A DNA stretch of 64,000 nt from Treponema sp. GTDB lineage: Bacteria; Spirochaetota; Spirochaetia; Treponematales; Treponemataceae. The translations under genes were made by a program, and so were the position numbers. Under the pieces are notes generated by a model. The model saw nothing but the letters and a program-made list of their open reading frames with translations. It ran no database searches and was not told where the DNA came from. This document shows, one piece after another, positions 46,069 to 57,809 of this stretch (its first letter is position 1; every line of letters starts with the position of its first letter). The stretch is taken from positions 25,010 through 89,009 of the forward strand of contig JAFXSM010000002.1 of NCBI GenBank assembly GCA_017525605.1, read 5' to 3'.

Positions 46069-46800
46069 ATGTTCTTTTCGAATAGAAATATCACATCCGA
46101 ACGTATAAATTCCCTAAAAAAATTCTGCAACAAACTTTCGATTCATTTTAATGATATCGAATTGCTGGATTTGGCGTTTCATCATCGCTCTTATTCGAAC
46201 GAAAGCGAAAAATTTCAGCATCTGAACAATGAGCGGCTGGAATTTCTTGGTGACAGTGTGCTTGGAATGTCCACCGCAACATTCCTCTACAAGACGTTGC
46301 CTGAAAGCCCCGAAGGTGACTTGGCGCGGATAAAAAGCGTCGTTGTCAGCGAGGAGACGCTCGCCCCGATTGCGCTGAAAATCGGAATAGACAAGATGCT
46401 CGTTCTCGGAAAAGGCGAGGAGCTTAGCGGCGGAAGAAAAAAGAAGGCTATTTTGGCTGATGCTGTGGAGGCACTTTTCGGCGCATATTATCTTGACAAG
46501 GGGTATGAGGACGCGCAGAAACTCGTGTTGTCTTTCATTGCTCCTGAAATCAAGAAAGTCCTTGAGAACAAAGGTCACAAAGATTACAAAACGCTTCTTC
46601 AGGAGTGGTACCAGAAAAAATACAAGGAATGCCCTCGCTATGAGCTTGTGAAAAACACCGGGCCTGAGCATGACAAAATTTTCTGGGTGACAGTTCACCT
46701 CGGAGAAGTCAGTTTTGGTCCTGAAAAAGGCAAAAGCAAGAAAGATGCCGAACAGAATGTTGCAAAATTGGCATACGAAGAATTGACAGCAAATAAATAA
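46069..46800 (+). CDS. rnc: Ribonuclease III
   Basis: The 243-residue enzyme cleaves double-stranded RNA (rRNA precursors, antisense pairs). The catalytic signature is NNERLEFLGDSVLG near residue 57, with a second acidic site in ADAVEALFGA. The C-terminal double-stranded RNA-binding domain spans about residues 165-240. The start lacks a clear ribosome site; an ATG seems secure because the preceding frame is AT-rich non-coding sequence. Confidence 0.95.
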   Translation: MFFSNRNITSERINSLKKFCNKLSIHFNDIELLDLAFHHRSYSNESEKFQHLNNERLEFLGDSVLGMSTATFLYKTLPESPEGDLARIKSVVVSEETLAPIALKIGIDKMLVLGKGEELSGGRKKKAILADAVEALFGAYYLDKGYEDAQKLVLSFIAPEIKKVLENKGHKDYKTLLQEWYQKKYKECPRYELVKNTGPEHDKIFWVTVHLGEVSFGPEKGKSKKDAEQNVAKLAYEELTANK

Positions 46801-46871
46801 ATTTGATATATTCGAAAAATACTACTCTTGTGGTGTTGTCTTGATTGGTAACGGTGAGGGAATGATACAGC

Positions 46872-46898
46872 ACTTTTTTGTGTATGTAGTGCTGACCG
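46872..46898 (+). promoter_or_regulatory. Hairpin in the rpmE leader
   Basis: CAGCACT pairs with AGTGCTG around a 13-base loop, 40 bases before rpmE. L31 controls its own leader in some bacteria, so an autoregulatory role is possible. Confidence 0.35.
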
Positions 46899-46938
46899 GC
46901 TTTTCTACAACATCGGGCAAGAAATTAAGGAGTTTTTT

Positions 46939-47148
46939 ATGAAAAACGGTATTCATCCAGAGTACAAAATGACAAAAATCACTTGCGTTTGTGGCAACGT
47001 CATCGAGACACGTTCTACAGTTGAGAACATCAACGTTGAAATCTGCTCTGCTTGCCATCCATTCTTCACTGGAAAACAGAAGTTGGTTGACACAGCAGGT
47101 CGTATCGATCGCTTCAACAAACGTTTCGGAATTAAGTCTGCAGAGTAA
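46939..47148 (+). CDS. rpmE: 50S ribosomal protein L31
   Basis: The 69-residue protein begins MKNGIHPEY and has zinc-type cysteines in CVCGN and CSACHPF, so it is the C+ (zinc-binding) form. The start follows AAGGAG. A strong terminator follows at 47171. Confidence 0.97.
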   Translation: MKNGIHPEYKMTKITCVCGNVIETRSTVENINVEICSACHPFFTGKQKLVDTAGRIDRFNKRFGIKSAE

Positions 47149-47170
47149 GAGCAATCAAATTTTTCAGACA

Positions 47171-47212
47171 AAAATCCCCCGACGATTTTTATATCGCTGG
47201 GGGATTTTTTTT
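47171..47212 (+). terminator. Rho-independent terminator after rpmE
   Basis: AAAATCCCCCG-A-CGAT pairs with ATCG-C-TGGGGGATTTT in a long stem, followed by a T run; it also reads well leftward for the convergent methyltransferase gene. Confidence 0.87.
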
Positions 47213-47257
47213 GTCTTTTAGGCAATGCGATTGAGAAAAAACATTGCCGTATGAATT

Positions 47258-48388
47258 TTATTTTTCTATTTGAATTTTCCACAGTCTGTGCGGCTTTTGA
47301 TTTCTGAAATCTTCCGGTATGGATTCTTCCGTCATGTCCGTTATTTCAAATGATTTTCCTTCTATCTGTTCTGGAAGTTTTGCGGAATCGAAAATCAATC
47401 TTTTTGAATTTGTCGAGAAATACAGAGTTCCGCTCGGTTTCAGGAGTTTCATGCATTTTGTGACGAGTTCCGACCAGTCGCGGTTGATGTCGAGAGTGTT
47501 TTCGGTCGATTTCGAATTCGAAAAAGTCGGTGGGTCAAGGATTATGACATCGAACCTGTTTGCCCGAGTCTCGGAAGGAACTTCGGCAAGGCACTGGTTC
47601 AAAAATCCGCCGACATCGCCTCTGTGGAATATGAATTTGCTGTCGTCGGGATTGAAATCGTTCAGCGCGAAATTGTGCTTTGCCCACGAGATGTATGTGT
47701 TGCTCAAATCTACGGACGTTACAGTTTTCGGTTTTCCTTCGGCGGAATAAACGGAGAAGCTTCCCGTGTAACAGAAAAGATTCAGCACGTCTTTTCCGGC
47801 GACGTTTTTTCTGACGACGGAGCGGAGCGGGCGATGGTCGAGGAAAAGCCCTGTGTCAAGGTAGTCGCTTAAGTTGACTTTGAAAAGCTGGCCGCCTTCC
47901 TGCACAGTTCCTTCGATTACAGTTTTTGATTCGATTTTTTCGTACTGATTTTCACCTTTCTGCTTTTTTCGAAGTTTCGTTATCACATGGTTTCGAGGAA
48001 TTCCTGTCGTCTTTGCAGCCGCGTCCGCCATTGCAGAAAGCCATACGGATTCCGCATCCTCGTCTTTTTCGTATGGGCGTTCATAAAGATAGAGATGGAT
48101 GTACTGCCTGAGCGATTTTTCTTTCAATGTCGCCGCGTCGTTTTCTGATATTTTCACGTCTTCCGCGTGCATGAATTTTGCGCATTCGAATTTGTCCTCG
48201 ATGTCATGCGGAATGAATTCGTAAAGGTCAACTGCAAGCGGAATTTCCGGGATGTCGCGGTCATACAGCCTGTAGCAAGTCACTCGCTCTTTTCGTGCCC
48301 ATTTCCTGAGCGTTTTGTATTTTTTCGCAAGGCGGTTCGAAAAAATTTGTGCCTGATATTCATTTTGGTCCTGAGAATTCTTGTTCAT
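47258..48388 (-). CDS. RlmK-type class I rRNA (guanine-N7) methyltransferase
   Basis: The 376-residue protein matches the C-terminal half of E. coli RlmKL and the COG1092 family. The segments GLFLDHRPLR, NLFCYTGSFSV (SAM motif I) and DVIILDPPTFSNSK are characteristic. Family members methylate 23S rRNA, G2069 for RlmK. The N-terminal 60 residues (NRLAKKYKTLRKWARKE) are basic and may contact RNA. It stands alone. Confidence 0.86.
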   Translation of the reverse strand: MNKNSQDQNEYQAQIFSNRLAKKYKTLRKWARKERVTCYRLYDRDIPEIPLAVDLYEFIPHDIEDKFECAKFMHAEDVKISENDAATLKEKSLRQYIHLYLYERPYEKDEDAESVWLSAMADAAAKTTGIPRNHVITKLRKKQKGENQYEKIESKTVIEGTVQEGGQLFKVNLSDYLDTGLFLDHRPLRSVVRKNVAGKDVLNLFCYTGSFSVYSAEGKPKTVTSVDLSNTYISWAKHNFALNDFNPDDSKFIFHRGDVGGFLNQCLAEVPSETRANRFDVIILDPPTFSNSKSTENTLDINRDWSELVTKCMKLLKPSGTLYFSTNSKRLIFDSAKLPEQIEGKSFEITDMTEESIPEDFRNQKPHRLWKIQIEK

Positions 48389-48465
48389 TTATGTTTTTCC
48401 CCAACAACAAACCTGTGCGGCAAGGATATTTCCGGACAGGTTCAATCTTTTCTTTACCTAATGAT

Positions 48466-48494
48466 TTGCAAAAGAAAGAAAAATGTTTTATAGT
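48466..48494 (+). promoter_or_regulatory. Promoter of the DEAD-box helicase gene with a ~175-base leader
   Basis: TTGCAA, a 17-base spacer and TATAGT would start transcription near 48501, leaving about 175 bases before the ATG. Long leaders are common for cold-inducible DEAD-box genes. Confidence 0.55.
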
Positions 48495-48675
48495 CATAAC
48501 ATCTTATCAAAAAAAATCCACAAAATACTGATTTTAGAAAAATATTTGAGAGCTATCGGTTCTGTTTTGTTCATCTGTTCGATTTTATTTAGGTGAAAAA
48601 GGGCTTTTGAGAATAAGCTGACCGGTTCGATATCACTGTTTTTACTTAATAAATTCATCTAATTCGGGAAAAAAT

Positions 48676-50331
48676 ATGAATTATTCAGAAATTAATTTAA
48701 ATGAAAAAATCCAAAAAGGACTTTCAGCCGCTGGATATGTGACTTGCACTCCAGTTCAGGAGCAGGTTCTCCAGGCATCTTTGGACGGCTCGGACTTGTA
48801 TGTCCAGTCTCAGACAGGAACCGGAAAAACGGCAGCCTATCTTGTTTCGATAATGCAGGAACTTCTTGCGTCGCAGGAGAAAAAGACTGCGCTGGTGATG
48901 GTTCCTACAAGGGAGCTTGCGACGCAAGTTGAGGACGAGGCAAAGAAACTCGGAAAATTCACTGAGCTTCGTTTTGCGAGTTTCTTCGGCGGCGTAGGGT
49001 ACGAAAAGCAGGTTGCCGCGTTGAAGAAAGGCGTTGACGTGATAATCGGAACTCCTGGACGGGTGATTGACCTTCAGGAGAGCGGCCAGATGGACTTGAG
49101 CAGCGTTGCTTTCCTTGCGATTGACGAAGCTGACAGAATGTTCGACATGGGCTTCTATCCTGACTTACGAAAACTTATAAAGGTGTTGCCGACAAGCGAA
49201 AACAGGCAAACGATGCTGTTTTCCGCGACACTTAACCTGAACGTAAAAAATCTTGCTTACGAATACACGAAATCCCCTAAAGAAATAACAATAGAAGCTG
49301 AAAACATCACGGTTGACGAAATCGACCAGGTTCTTATGCATGTTTCAAGCGACGACAAGAACAGGCTTTTGATTGGAATCATACAGCGCGAGAAGCCTGA
49401 AAGCCTGATAATCTTCTGCAACACAAAGAAAATGTGCGAAATAATCTCAAAGAGACTGAAAATCAACGGAATTGAGAACGAATTCATAATCGGGGATTTG
49501 CCGCAGAAAAAACGCCAGCGGATAATGAGCGACTTCAAATACGGAAAGGTCAAGTGCCTTATCGCGACTGACGTTGCGGCGCGCGGAATCGACGTTAACG
49601 ACCTTGCGATGGTCATAAACTACGATTTGCCGAACGAGGCCGAGAACTACGTCCACAGAATCGGAAGAACAGCACGTGCTGGAAAGACCGGAAAGGCGTA
49701 TTCGTTCTGCACTGATGCGACTGAGGATTCTTTCAATCTTATGGGAATCGAAAGCTACATCGAGAAGAAAATTCCGTTTGTCGTAGCTGTCGAAGAGGAC
49801 TTTGCCGAGGACAAATCGCGCGAGGTCTGGATAAAAACTGGGGACTGGCGCGAGGAGAACGAGCCTGATTACGGAGAGCGAAAATCCGAGCAGGGAAGAA
49901 AATCCGGCAAAAAGAGAAAGTCTGCTAGGAAAGACAGGTCCGACAGAAAATCCGATTCGAAGATTTCCGACGAGGAACTGCTCAAAATGGCGAACATGTC
50001 GTTTGAGGAGCGCATGAAATTCTACAAGGAAAAATACGCTTCAATCGCAAATGCCGAAAACACAAAGAAATCGAAGAACAAAAAGCGGCGCGACAAAAAG
50101 TCAGAAAATCAGAGTGTCCAGAACAACCAGAAAAATCAAAATAAGGAAAAAATTCAGCAGCCTGAAAAACGCGAGGAGCTGCAGAAGAAAAATCCTAATC
50201 CTAAGAAGAAATCTGGAAATCGCGTCAGGAAAAATCTGAAACAGAAGGATTTCGGAAACAAAAAACAGAACAAGCCGGCAGAAAATAAAAGCATTTTTGC
50301 AAAGATAAAATCTTTCTTCACAAAAAGATAA
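48676..50331 (+). CDS. DEAD-box ATP-dependent RNA helicase
   Basis: The 551-residue protein has all core motifs: Q motif region CTPVQEQ, motif I SQTGTGKT, PTRELA, TPGR, DEAD in IDEADRMFDMGF, SAT, and HRIGRTARAG. The core ends near residue 375. The last 175 residues are extremely basic (K, R, N and Q) and low in complexity, probably disordered RNA-binding sequence. Such tails are typical of RhlE/CsdA-like helicases that act in ribosome assembly and cold growth. Its exact class cannot be assigned. Confidence 0.93.
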   Translation: MNYSEINLNEKIQKGLSAAGYVTCTPVQEQVLQASLDGSDLYVQSQTGTGKTAAYLVSIMQELLASQEKKTALVMVPTRELATQVEDEAKKLGKFTELRFASFFGGVGYEKQVAALKKGVDVIIGTPGRVIDLQESGQMDLSSVAFLAIDEADRMFDMGFYPDLRKLIKVLPTSENRQTMLFSATLNLNVKNLAYEYTKSPKEITIEAENITVDEIDQVLMHVSSDDKNRLLIGIIQREKPESLIIFCNTKKMCEIISKRLKINGIENEFIIGDLPQKKRQRIMSDFKYGKVKCLIATDVAARGIDVNDLAMVINYDLPNEAENYVHRIGRTARAGKTGKAYSFCTDATEDSFNLMGIESYIEKKIPFVVAVEEDFAEDKSREVWIKTGDWREENEPDYGERKSEQGRKSGKKRKSARKDRSDRKSDSKISDEELLKMANMSFEERMKFYKEKYASIANAENTKKSKNKKRRDKKSENQSVQNNQKNQNKEKIQQPEKREELQKKNPNPKKKSGNRVRKNLKQKDFGNKKQNKPAENKSIFAKIKSFFTKR

Positions 50332-50427
50332 AACTTTGCGGGAATTCTGTTTCTGAAAAAAACAAACAAACGATTTTGACAAAAAATTATAGACAATATT
50401 TTTAATATTTTATTTAAGGAAGAAAAA

Positions 50428-52068
50428 ATGATTACAGTATCTGACGTATCACTGCATTTCAGCGAAAAGCCGCTTTTCAAAGATGTCAATTTGAAATTCA
50501 CTGCGGGAAACTGTTACGGAATCATCGGCGCGAACGGTGCCGGAAAATCTACATTCCTCAAGGTTCTTTCGGGCGAGATTGAGCACGACACGGGCGACAT
50601 TTTCATGACTCCGGGCGAGCGAATGGCGGTACTCAGCCAGAACCACTTCGCATTCGATGAATTCAGCGTAAAGGAAACTGTCCTGCAGGGATATCCTAAG
50701 CTTTATGAAGTTTCGAAAGAGCGCGATGCGATTTATTCGAAAGCTGATTTTACGGAAGAGGACGGAATCCGTTCTTCCGAGCTTGAGGCTGAATACGGCG
50801 AGCTTGGCGGATACGAATCTGAAAACACAATCGAGCAGATGCTTTCTGGTCTCGGACTTGAGGAAAAATTCCACGACAAAATGATGAGCGAGCTTGATGA
50901 GTCTCAGAAAGTCCGCGTTCTGCTTGCAAGGGCTTTGTACGGAAACCCGGACATTCTTCTCCTCGATGAGCCTACGAACGGTCTCGATTTGGAGTCGATA
51001 AACTGGCTCGAAGACTTCTTGCTCGACTTTCCGAACACCGTTATTGTCGTTTCGCACGACAGGCACTTCTTGAACACTGTTTGTACAGTCACTTGCGACA
51101 TCGACTTCGGAAAAATCACCCAGTTTGCAGGAAACTATGATTTCTGGTATCAGATGAGCCAGATTTTGCAGAAGCAGGCAAAGGACCAGAAGAAGAAGAA
51201 CGAAGAGAAGGCAAAGGACCTCAAGGAATTCATCCAGAGGTTCGCTTCGAACGCGGCAAAATCAAAGCAGGCTACATCAAGAAAGAAGATTCTCGACAAA
51301 CTGGAACTTGACGATTTGCCAGTCACAAGCAGAAAATTCCCTTATGTGCATTTCGGAATCGACAGGACAATCGGAAACAACGTTCTCGAATGCAAAAAAC
51401 TCAATTCTAAGGACGAGGACGGAGTTCAGCTTCTCAAGGATTTCGATTTGAAAATCAACAGGACTGACAAAGTTGCGTTTGTCGGCGTAGAGCACAACAC
51501 CATTTCGTCGCTCTTCGACATAATCGCAGGAGAGGCAAAGGCTGACTCGGGAGAATTCTTCTGGGGACAGACGACGAGCTTCACTTACATTGCGCGCGAC
51601 AACAACAAATATTTCGACAATGACATGAACATCACGGAATGGCTCAAGCAGTATTCGAAAGAGCAGGACGACGCGTATGTCCGCGGATTCCTCGGAAGAA
51701 TGCTCTTCTCCGGCGACGAGTCCCTGAAAAAGGTGAAGGTTTTGTCGGGAGGAGAAAAAGTCCGCTGTATGCTTTCGAAAATGATGCTTACGAATGCGAA
51801 CGTCCTCATTCTTGACGACCCTACGAACCATCTCGACCTTGAGGCGATTGAGTCTCTGAACCAGGCTCTCGTCAATTTCCCTGGTGTCATCTTGTTCACG
51901 AGCCACGACCATGAATTCATCCAGACAATCGCAAACAGAATCATCGAAATTACACCGAACGGCGTAATCGACAGGATGATGCCGTTTGATGATTACATGG
52001 CAGACGACCAGATAAAAGAACTGCGAAAAGAGTATTACAAAGATTCTGACAGAAGAATCAAATTTTGA
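50428..52068 (+). CDS. ABC-F family ATPase (YbiT-like)
   Basis: The 546-residue soluble protein has two ABC domains and no membrane part. Walker A of the first is GANGAGKST; the second has a degenerate one near [10 protein letters not shown]. Walker B sequences are [11 protein letters not shown] and [11 protein letters not shown]. The linker between them (about residues 240-290, [11 protein letters not shown]) is charged, as in ABC-F proteins that act on the ribosome. The second signature motif LSGGEKVR is intact, the first (LDESQKVR) is degenerate. Such proteins regulate translation or protect ribosomes. The start follows AAGGAAG. Confidence 0.9.
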   Translation: MITVSDVSLHFSEKPLFKDVNLKFTAGNCYGIIGANGAGKSTFLKVLSGEIEHDTGDIFMTPGERMAVLSQNHFAFDEFSVKETVLQGYPKLYEVSKERDAIYSKADFTEEDGIRSSELEAEYGELGGYESENTIEQMLSGLGLEEKFHDKMMSELDESQKVRVLLARALYGNPDILLLDEPTNGLDLESINWLEDFLLDFPNTVIVVSHDRHFLNTVCTVTCDIDFGKITQFAGNYDFWYQMSQILQKQAKDQKKKNEEKAKDLKEFIQRFASNAAKSKQATSRKKILDKLELDDLPVTSRKFPYVHFGIDRTIGNNVLECKKLNSKDEDGVQLLKDFDLKINRTDKVAFVGVEHNTISSLFDIIAGEAKADSGEFFWGQTTSFTYIARDNNKYFDNDMNITEWLKQYSKEQDDAYVRGFLGRMLFSGDESLKKVKVLSGGEKVRCMLSKMMLTNANVLILDDPTNHLDLEAIESLNQALVNFPGVILFTSHDHEFIQTIANRIIEITPNGVIDRMMPFDDYMADDQIKELRKEYYKDSDRRIKF

Positions 52069-52088
52069 TTGGACAATGGAGTTGGAAA

Positions 52089-54062
52089 ATGCCAAGGATT
52101 GCAAAGAAAAAGGATGTATCAACGGAAGACGCGATTTTGGGAAACGAAATTTCCCAGGAAAGCGTGAATGTTGCGGAGAATCCAAAATTGGATGAGAACC
52201 CAGCTGCAAATTCTTCCGTCGAAAATGCCGAAGGCGCAGCTGAGAATCCAGTTGCTGAAGAAAAACCGAAAAGAATCGTTCGCACAAGAAGAAAGATTGC
52301 TATAAAAGAAAAAACTGAAGATGAGTCTCCAGTTTCGGCTTCTGAAACAGCAGAGCATCCGGCCACAGAACCTGTAGCTGACAATGCCCCGCAAAGTGAG
52401 GGCGTTTCAGATTCTTCTTCAACAGCTGCTTCTTCATCAGATGTAAAAACTTCGGATGAAAGCGCGACAGAATCAGCTTCGGCTGTAACTTCCGAGAACG
52501 CTTCGGCAGCTACGGAAAATGCGGGCGCGGCTTCGGCAGAGCAGGCGGGGAGCAATACAGTGCCTGCACATCAGTATCAGGGCATCCGGCAGAACAACCG
52601 ATGGAACAGAAACAACCGCCAGAACAACCGCGATAACCGTGACAACCGCGACGGAGAGCGCATGGGACGCAACCAGCGTTACGGAAACAGAAGGAACAAC
52701 TACAGGCAGAACAATTACGACAAGAAAGTCGAGGAGCTTTTGCAACTGGAAGCTCAGCAGGCTGAACTTGACGCGATGAACGAGAACAAGCCGAGGCTTC
52801 TTATCAACGACCTTACGAAGATGAGCATGGCGGAGCTCCGCAACCTCGCGCTCGAATACGGCTGCCTTGAAGAAGACCTTCCGGCAATGAAAAAGCAGGA
52901 GCTGATTTACGTCATTCTTCGCTCGCACACCGACCGCGGCGGAATCATCTTTGCGTCGGGCGCGCTTGAGATTCTTCCTGACGGGTACGGGTTTTTGAGA
53001 AACCCGCAGAACAGCTATCTTGCAGGCCCGGACGACATCTACATTTCTCCGAGCCAAATCAGGCTTTTCAACTTGAAGACAGGCGACACGATTTACGGTC
53101 AGACGAGAAGCCCGAAAGAGGGAGAGAGATTCTTCGCGCTTTTGAGAATCGAGACCGTGAACTTTGATGAGCCGAGAGTCGCGCAGACGAGAATTCCGTT
53201 TGAGAACCTGACTCCGCTTTATCCGAAAAGCCAGCTCATGCTTGAGACTACGGCGACAGAATACAGCACGCGCGTCGTCGATTTGTTCGCGCCAATCGGA
53301 AAAGGACAGCGACTTCTTATCGTTGCTCCGCCGAAAGCCGGAAAGACGACGCTCATGCAGAAAATTGCGAATGCAATCACGGCGAACAACCCGAACGTGT
53401 ATCTGATTGTGCTTCTCATCGACGAGCGGCCGGAGGAAGTCACCGAGATGGAGCGTTCGATTCAGGCGGAGGTCGTTTCGTCAACGTTCGACGAGCAGGC
53501 AACTCGCCATGTTCAGGTTGCTGAGATGGTTCTGGAGAAGGCAAAGCGTCTTGTCGAGCATAAGCGCGATGTCGTAATCTTCCTCGATTCAATTACGCGA
53601 CTTGCGAGGGCGTACAACCAGACGGTGCCGACATCGGGAAAAGTCCTTTCAGGCGGTGTCGATTCCAACGCGCTCCACAAGCCGAAGAGATTCTTCGGTG
53701 CGGCAAGGAACGTCGAGGAGGGCGGCTCCCTGACAATCATTTCGACGGCGTTGATTGACACTGGAAGCCGAATGGACGAGGTAATCTTCGAGGAATTCAA
53801 GGGAACCGGAAACAGCGAAATCGACCTTGACAGAAAGCTTGCCGAAAAGAGAATCTTCCCTGCAATCAACATCAAGAAAACGGGAACGCGAAAAGAGGAG
53901 CTTCTTCTTCCAGAGGACACTCTCCAGCGAATTTGGTTCCTCCGCAACAGCCTGAACGGAATGGAAGATGTCGAGATGACCGAGACCATTTTGGACACGA
54001 TGAAGAAGACACGCAACAACGAGGCATTCTTGTCGCTCATAAACATTCAGAGCGAGAAGTAA
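52089..54062 (+). CDS. rho: Transcription termination factor Rho
   Basis: The 657-residue hexameric RNA helicase has the usual RNA-binding domain (about residues 245-360, [14 protein letters not shown]) and ATPase domain. The P-loop is PPKAGKTTL, and [12 protein letters not shown] and the Q-loop region are present. The start at 52089 follows GGAG; an upstream TTG that overlaps the ABC-F stop would add eight residues. Before the conserved part lies about 210 residues of extra sequence: first acidic and A/S/E-rich, then very rich in N, R, Q and G (residues 165-215). That insert is likely disordered. A terminator follows. Confidence 0.94.
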   Translation: MPRIAKKKDVSTEDAILGNEISQESVNVAENPKLDENPAANSSVENAEGAAENPVAEEKPKRIVRTRRKIAIKEKTEDESPVSASETAEHPATEPVADNAPQSEGVSDSSSTAASSSDVKTSDESATESASAVTSENASAATENAGAASAEQAGSNTVPAHQYQGIRQNNRWNRNNRQNNRDNRDNRDGERMGRNQRYGNRRNNYRQNNYDKKVEELLQLEAQQAELDAMNENKPRLLINDLTKMSMAELRNLALEYGCLEEDLPAMKKQELIYVILRSHTDRGGIIFASGALEILPDGYGFLRNPQNSYLAGPDDIYISPSQIRLFNLKTGDTIYGQTRSPKEGERFFALLRIETVNFDEPRVAQTRIPFENLTPLYPKSQLMLETTATEYSTRVVDLFAPIGKGQRLLIVAPPKAGKTTLMQKIANAITANNPNVYLIVLLIDERPEEVTEMERSIQAEVVSSTFDEQATRHVQVAEMVLEKAKRLVEHKRDVVIFLDSITRLARAYNQTVPTSGKVLSGGVDSNALHKPKRFFGAARNVEEGGSLTIISTALIDTGSRMDEVIFEEFKGTGNSEIDLDRKLAEKRIFPAINIKKTGTRKEELLLPEDTLQRIWFLRNSLNGMEDVEMTETILDTMKKTRNNEAFLSLINIQSEK

Positions 54063-54094
54063 CTGACATCGATGTAAATTCCAAAAATCCTTAT

Positions 54095-54145
54095 AAAACC
54101 ATTGAATTTCTAGTATGAGCCGGAAATTCAATGGTTTTTCTTTTT
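54095..54145 (+). terminator. Rho-independent terminator after rho
   Basis: A 15-bp perfect stem (AAAACCATTGAATTT with AAATTCAATGGTTTT) is followed by TCTTTTT. Confidence 0.85.
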
Positions 54146-54311
54146 AAAGCAAAAAAAATCACGAAAAACGAAAAAAATCCTAAAGTTTTTGCAAAATGAA
54201 AATTTGCAAAGCTGAAAAAGCAATGTTAGACTATTTATAATTCATTTAATAATCAGAATCCTAAAAAGATTGATAATTTTATGCCGTAGTTTTCGAAAGG
54301 CAGGCACAATA

Positions 54312-57300
54312 GTGAAAAAACGTATATATAGCAAAGCAGAAATCAAATTTATAGAGAAAAGTCCGATTCCTATTATCATTTTCAGACGTGTTGACGCAAA
54401 AATAACTGTTTTTGCTGTGTCCGATGGCTTTGTCGAGACTTTTGAATTTTTGGATCGTTATGAAGTTTTCAAAATACTGGATTCGGATTTTTACAATGGT
54501 ATTCATCCCGATGATGTTGCGACAGTGAAAGCCAGCTTTTCTTATTTTGTCAATGATGTAAGAGATTTTGATGAAAGCTACAGGGTTCGTATCAGAGGTC
54601 CTTTTCATATTGTCCACGCATTTGCCTCTAAATTTTCTATTGAAGCCGAAAAAGATGAGTTCATCGAAATCTGGTACACGTATGAAGGTGTGTGCGAATC
54701 CGATTTTCTTTTCGATGCCGCAACGAACATGCGGAATTATAATATGAAAGTTGAAATCCGCTCTATCGAAAACAAGCTCGCTGTCGATGAATTGACCGGG
54801 CTTCCAACTCTTTCACGGTTTTTAAAACTTGCGGAAGACGGCAGAATCAGAATGAAGGAGCAGGGGAAAGACCCCGCGCTTGTTTTCTTCAATTTGAACG
54901 ACATGAAAAGCTACAACATGAAATACGGCATGGGGGAAGGCGACAGGCTTTTGCGCGAAGTTGCAGGTCTTCTTGCCAAGCATTTCTATTCCGAAAACTG
55001 CAGCCGTTTTGCAAATGACAATTTTGCCGCGTTCACCGATGCTGCTTCCGTTGAAAAAGAAATTGAGAGTTTTTTTGAAGACTGCCGTCACATTATGAAC
55101 GGAAAAACTCTGCCTATCCGGGCTGGCGTTTATCTTGACAGTCTTGGCGATGTCTGTGCCAGCACCGCATGCGACCTTGCGAAACTTGCAAGCGACGATG
55201 ACCGCAATGTGTACATCTCGCATTTCAATTATTTTGACAAGGCAATGCTCGATTCGTTCAACAAGCGGCAGTACATAATCGACAACATCGACAATGCTAT
55301 AAAAGAGGACTGGATTGAAGTCTACTATCAGCCGATAATCCGCACCGCAAACGGAAGGGTCTGCGATGAGGAGGCTCTTGCACGCTGGGAGGATCCTCAG
55401 AACGGTTTCATGTCCCCTGCCGATTTCGTTCCGATACTCGAAAGCACCAAGCTCATTTACAAGCTCGACCTTTACATAGTCGAAAAAATTCTTGAGAAGA
55501 TAAAAGAGCAGCAGTCGCTCGGTATTTTTGTCGTGCCGATTTCTGTCAATCTTTCGCGCTCGGATTTTGAAGTCTGCGATATCGTTGAGGAAGTCCGTAG
55601 GCGTGTTGACGAATCCGGTGTTGGAAGGGACAAACTGACCATAGAAATCACGGAGAGCATCGTCGGGAAAAATCTGAAATTCATGAAAAATCAGATTGCC
55701 CGTTTCAAGTCGCTCGGATTTTCAGTCTGGATGGATGATTATGGAAGCGGATAGTCCTCGCCGGAACTTCTGGAGCAGATTTCGTTCGACCTTCTGAAAT
55801 TCGACATGCTTTTTGTGAAAAATTCGCAGGCAAGCGAGAAAAGCAGGATAATCCTGACGGAGCAGATAAAAATGGCTGTCGCTCTCGGAATCGAAACTGT
55901 CGCGGAAGGAGTCGAGTCTGACGCGCAGGCTGATTTTCTTACGGAGGTCGGCTGCACGAAGCTTCAGGGATACAAATACTGCAGGCCGATTACGAAAGAG
56001 CAGATTTTCGAAAGGTACAAGAGCGGCAAGCAGATTGGGTTCGAAAATCCCGAGGAAACCGAATATTACAAGTCACTCGGACGCATCAACCTTTATGATG
56101 CCGCGATAAGCCTCGAAAGCGACTGCGATGATTTGACGAGCTACTTCAACACGATGCCGATGGCGATTCTGGAAATCAGCGGCGACAATCTTCACATCGT
56201 AAGGGGGAACAAGACATTCCGGGAATTCTCCGAGCAGCATTATCCGCTAATTAGGACGCGCAAAGATTTCAGGTATGAGGATTTTCCGACTACGCTCGAG
56301 AAGAGCATATTCAATAAAATCGTTCACTGCGCACAGACCGGGCAGCAGCAGATGATTAGCGAATACACGCCCAGCGGATTTTCATTTCAGATTATGCTGC
56401 GCCGTGTCAGCGTGAATCCTCTGAAAAAAATATCCGCGGTGTCGCTCGTCCTGCTCAGTTTCTCGAAAAAAGATTTCATAAAAGAGGGGCTTGACTACAA
56501 TTTCATCGCAAAAGCTTTGTCCGCAGACTATATCAACCTTTATTATTTCAACAAGGCGACTGGATATTTTATCGAGTATGTCTCCGAATGCAGAAGCGAG
56601 AATTTGGTGGTAGAACAGTATGGCGACGATTTTTTCACGAATATCAGGGCAAAAGCACTTAAGGAACTGTACAAACCTGACCAAAAAGAGTTCCTAGAGC
56701 GGTTCACGATGGACAACATTTCCAGTGAAATCGCCCAATGCGGAACGTTCTCGCTTACATACAGGCGGCTTTTCAACGGCGAGCCTATCTATGTGAGCAT
56801 GAAAATCGCGAAGCTTGCGGCGGATTCGAATCAGTTCATAATCGGAATAAGCAACGTTGACGCGCAGATGAAATTCAACAAGATGATGGACAGGGTTCGG
56901 GACGAGCATCTTGCATATAAAAGGATTTCCGCGCTGTCGGGGGATTACATCTGCATCTATATCATAGACCCGAATAACGGCCATTTTACGGAATTCGCAT
57001 CGAATCCGGATTTCGCGAAGCTCGGATTGAGCACTGTCGGCTACGATTTCTTCACTATTTCCAGGAAAGAGAGCTACAGATGTATTTGCAAGGACGACGT
57101 TGCCTATTTCCTTGAGAATTTCACGCTAGATAACATAATCGACACAATCCGAAGGAAAGGGTTGTTCGAGCTGAAATACAGGCTGCTTCTGAATGAACAG
57201 CCGACATATGTTCGAATGAGGGCGGCTCTGATAAACGAAGACGATAAAACCCAGATGATTCTCGGACTCGTGAACATCGATGCGCAGATAAAGCGCGACC

Positions 57301-57794
57301 GCGAGTATGCGCACAATCTGTCGGTCGCACAAAACAGGGCGAACATTGACGTGCTTACTGGAACCGGAAACAAATACGCGTACACCGACATGGAAAAGCG
57401 AATCGACCATCTGATAGAAATCGGAAAAGCCCCGGAATTTGCGATTGTCGTCTGCGACCTGAACGATTTGAAGAACATAAACGACTCGAAAGGGCATCTT
57501 GCCGGAGATGAGTACATTGTTGGCGGCTACGAGATGATTTGCGAGGTCTTCATACACAGTCCCGTTTTCAGGATTGGCGGTGACGAATTTGCGATTGTCG
57601 TCCAGGGCGGCGACTACGGCGTGGTGGAATCTTTGATGAAGGATATGCAGAAAAAGAACGAATCCAACAGAAGTGCAGGCGGTGTCGTCGTCGCCAGCGG
57701 AATGTCAAAGTTCGACGCTGACAGGTGCGTTGCCGACGTTTTCGACCGCGCCGACAAAGAGATGTACAAAAACAAAAGCGCATTGAAAAAATAG
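54312..57794 (+). pseudogene. GGDEF-EAL-PAS-GGDEF cyclic-di-GMP protein with an in-frame amber codon
   Basis: The same frame stays open from about 54270 to 57794 except for one TAG at 55752-55754 (codon 481). Order of domains: N-terminal sensor-like region, degenerate GGDEF (active site reads ANDNF), EAL domain (EALARW at about residue 353), two PAS-like segments, and a canonical GGDEF (about residue 1089) without an RxxD site. The amber replaces the tyrosine of the EAL motif DDYGSGY, so one base change would restore it. The downstream part (EGVES, LQGYKYC) is well preserved, indicating a recent mutation, a sequencing error or readthrough. The start is taken as GTG 54312; a TTG at 54270 is possible. 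Confidence 0.85.
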
Positions 57795-57809
57795 CTGAAA
57801 AAAATGTGC

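Noticed and set aside
55806..57794. A separate gene starting at ATG 55806
   Set aside because: It is in the same frame as the gene from 54312, starts in the middle of the EAL domain and has no ribosome site; it is the continuation past the amber codon.
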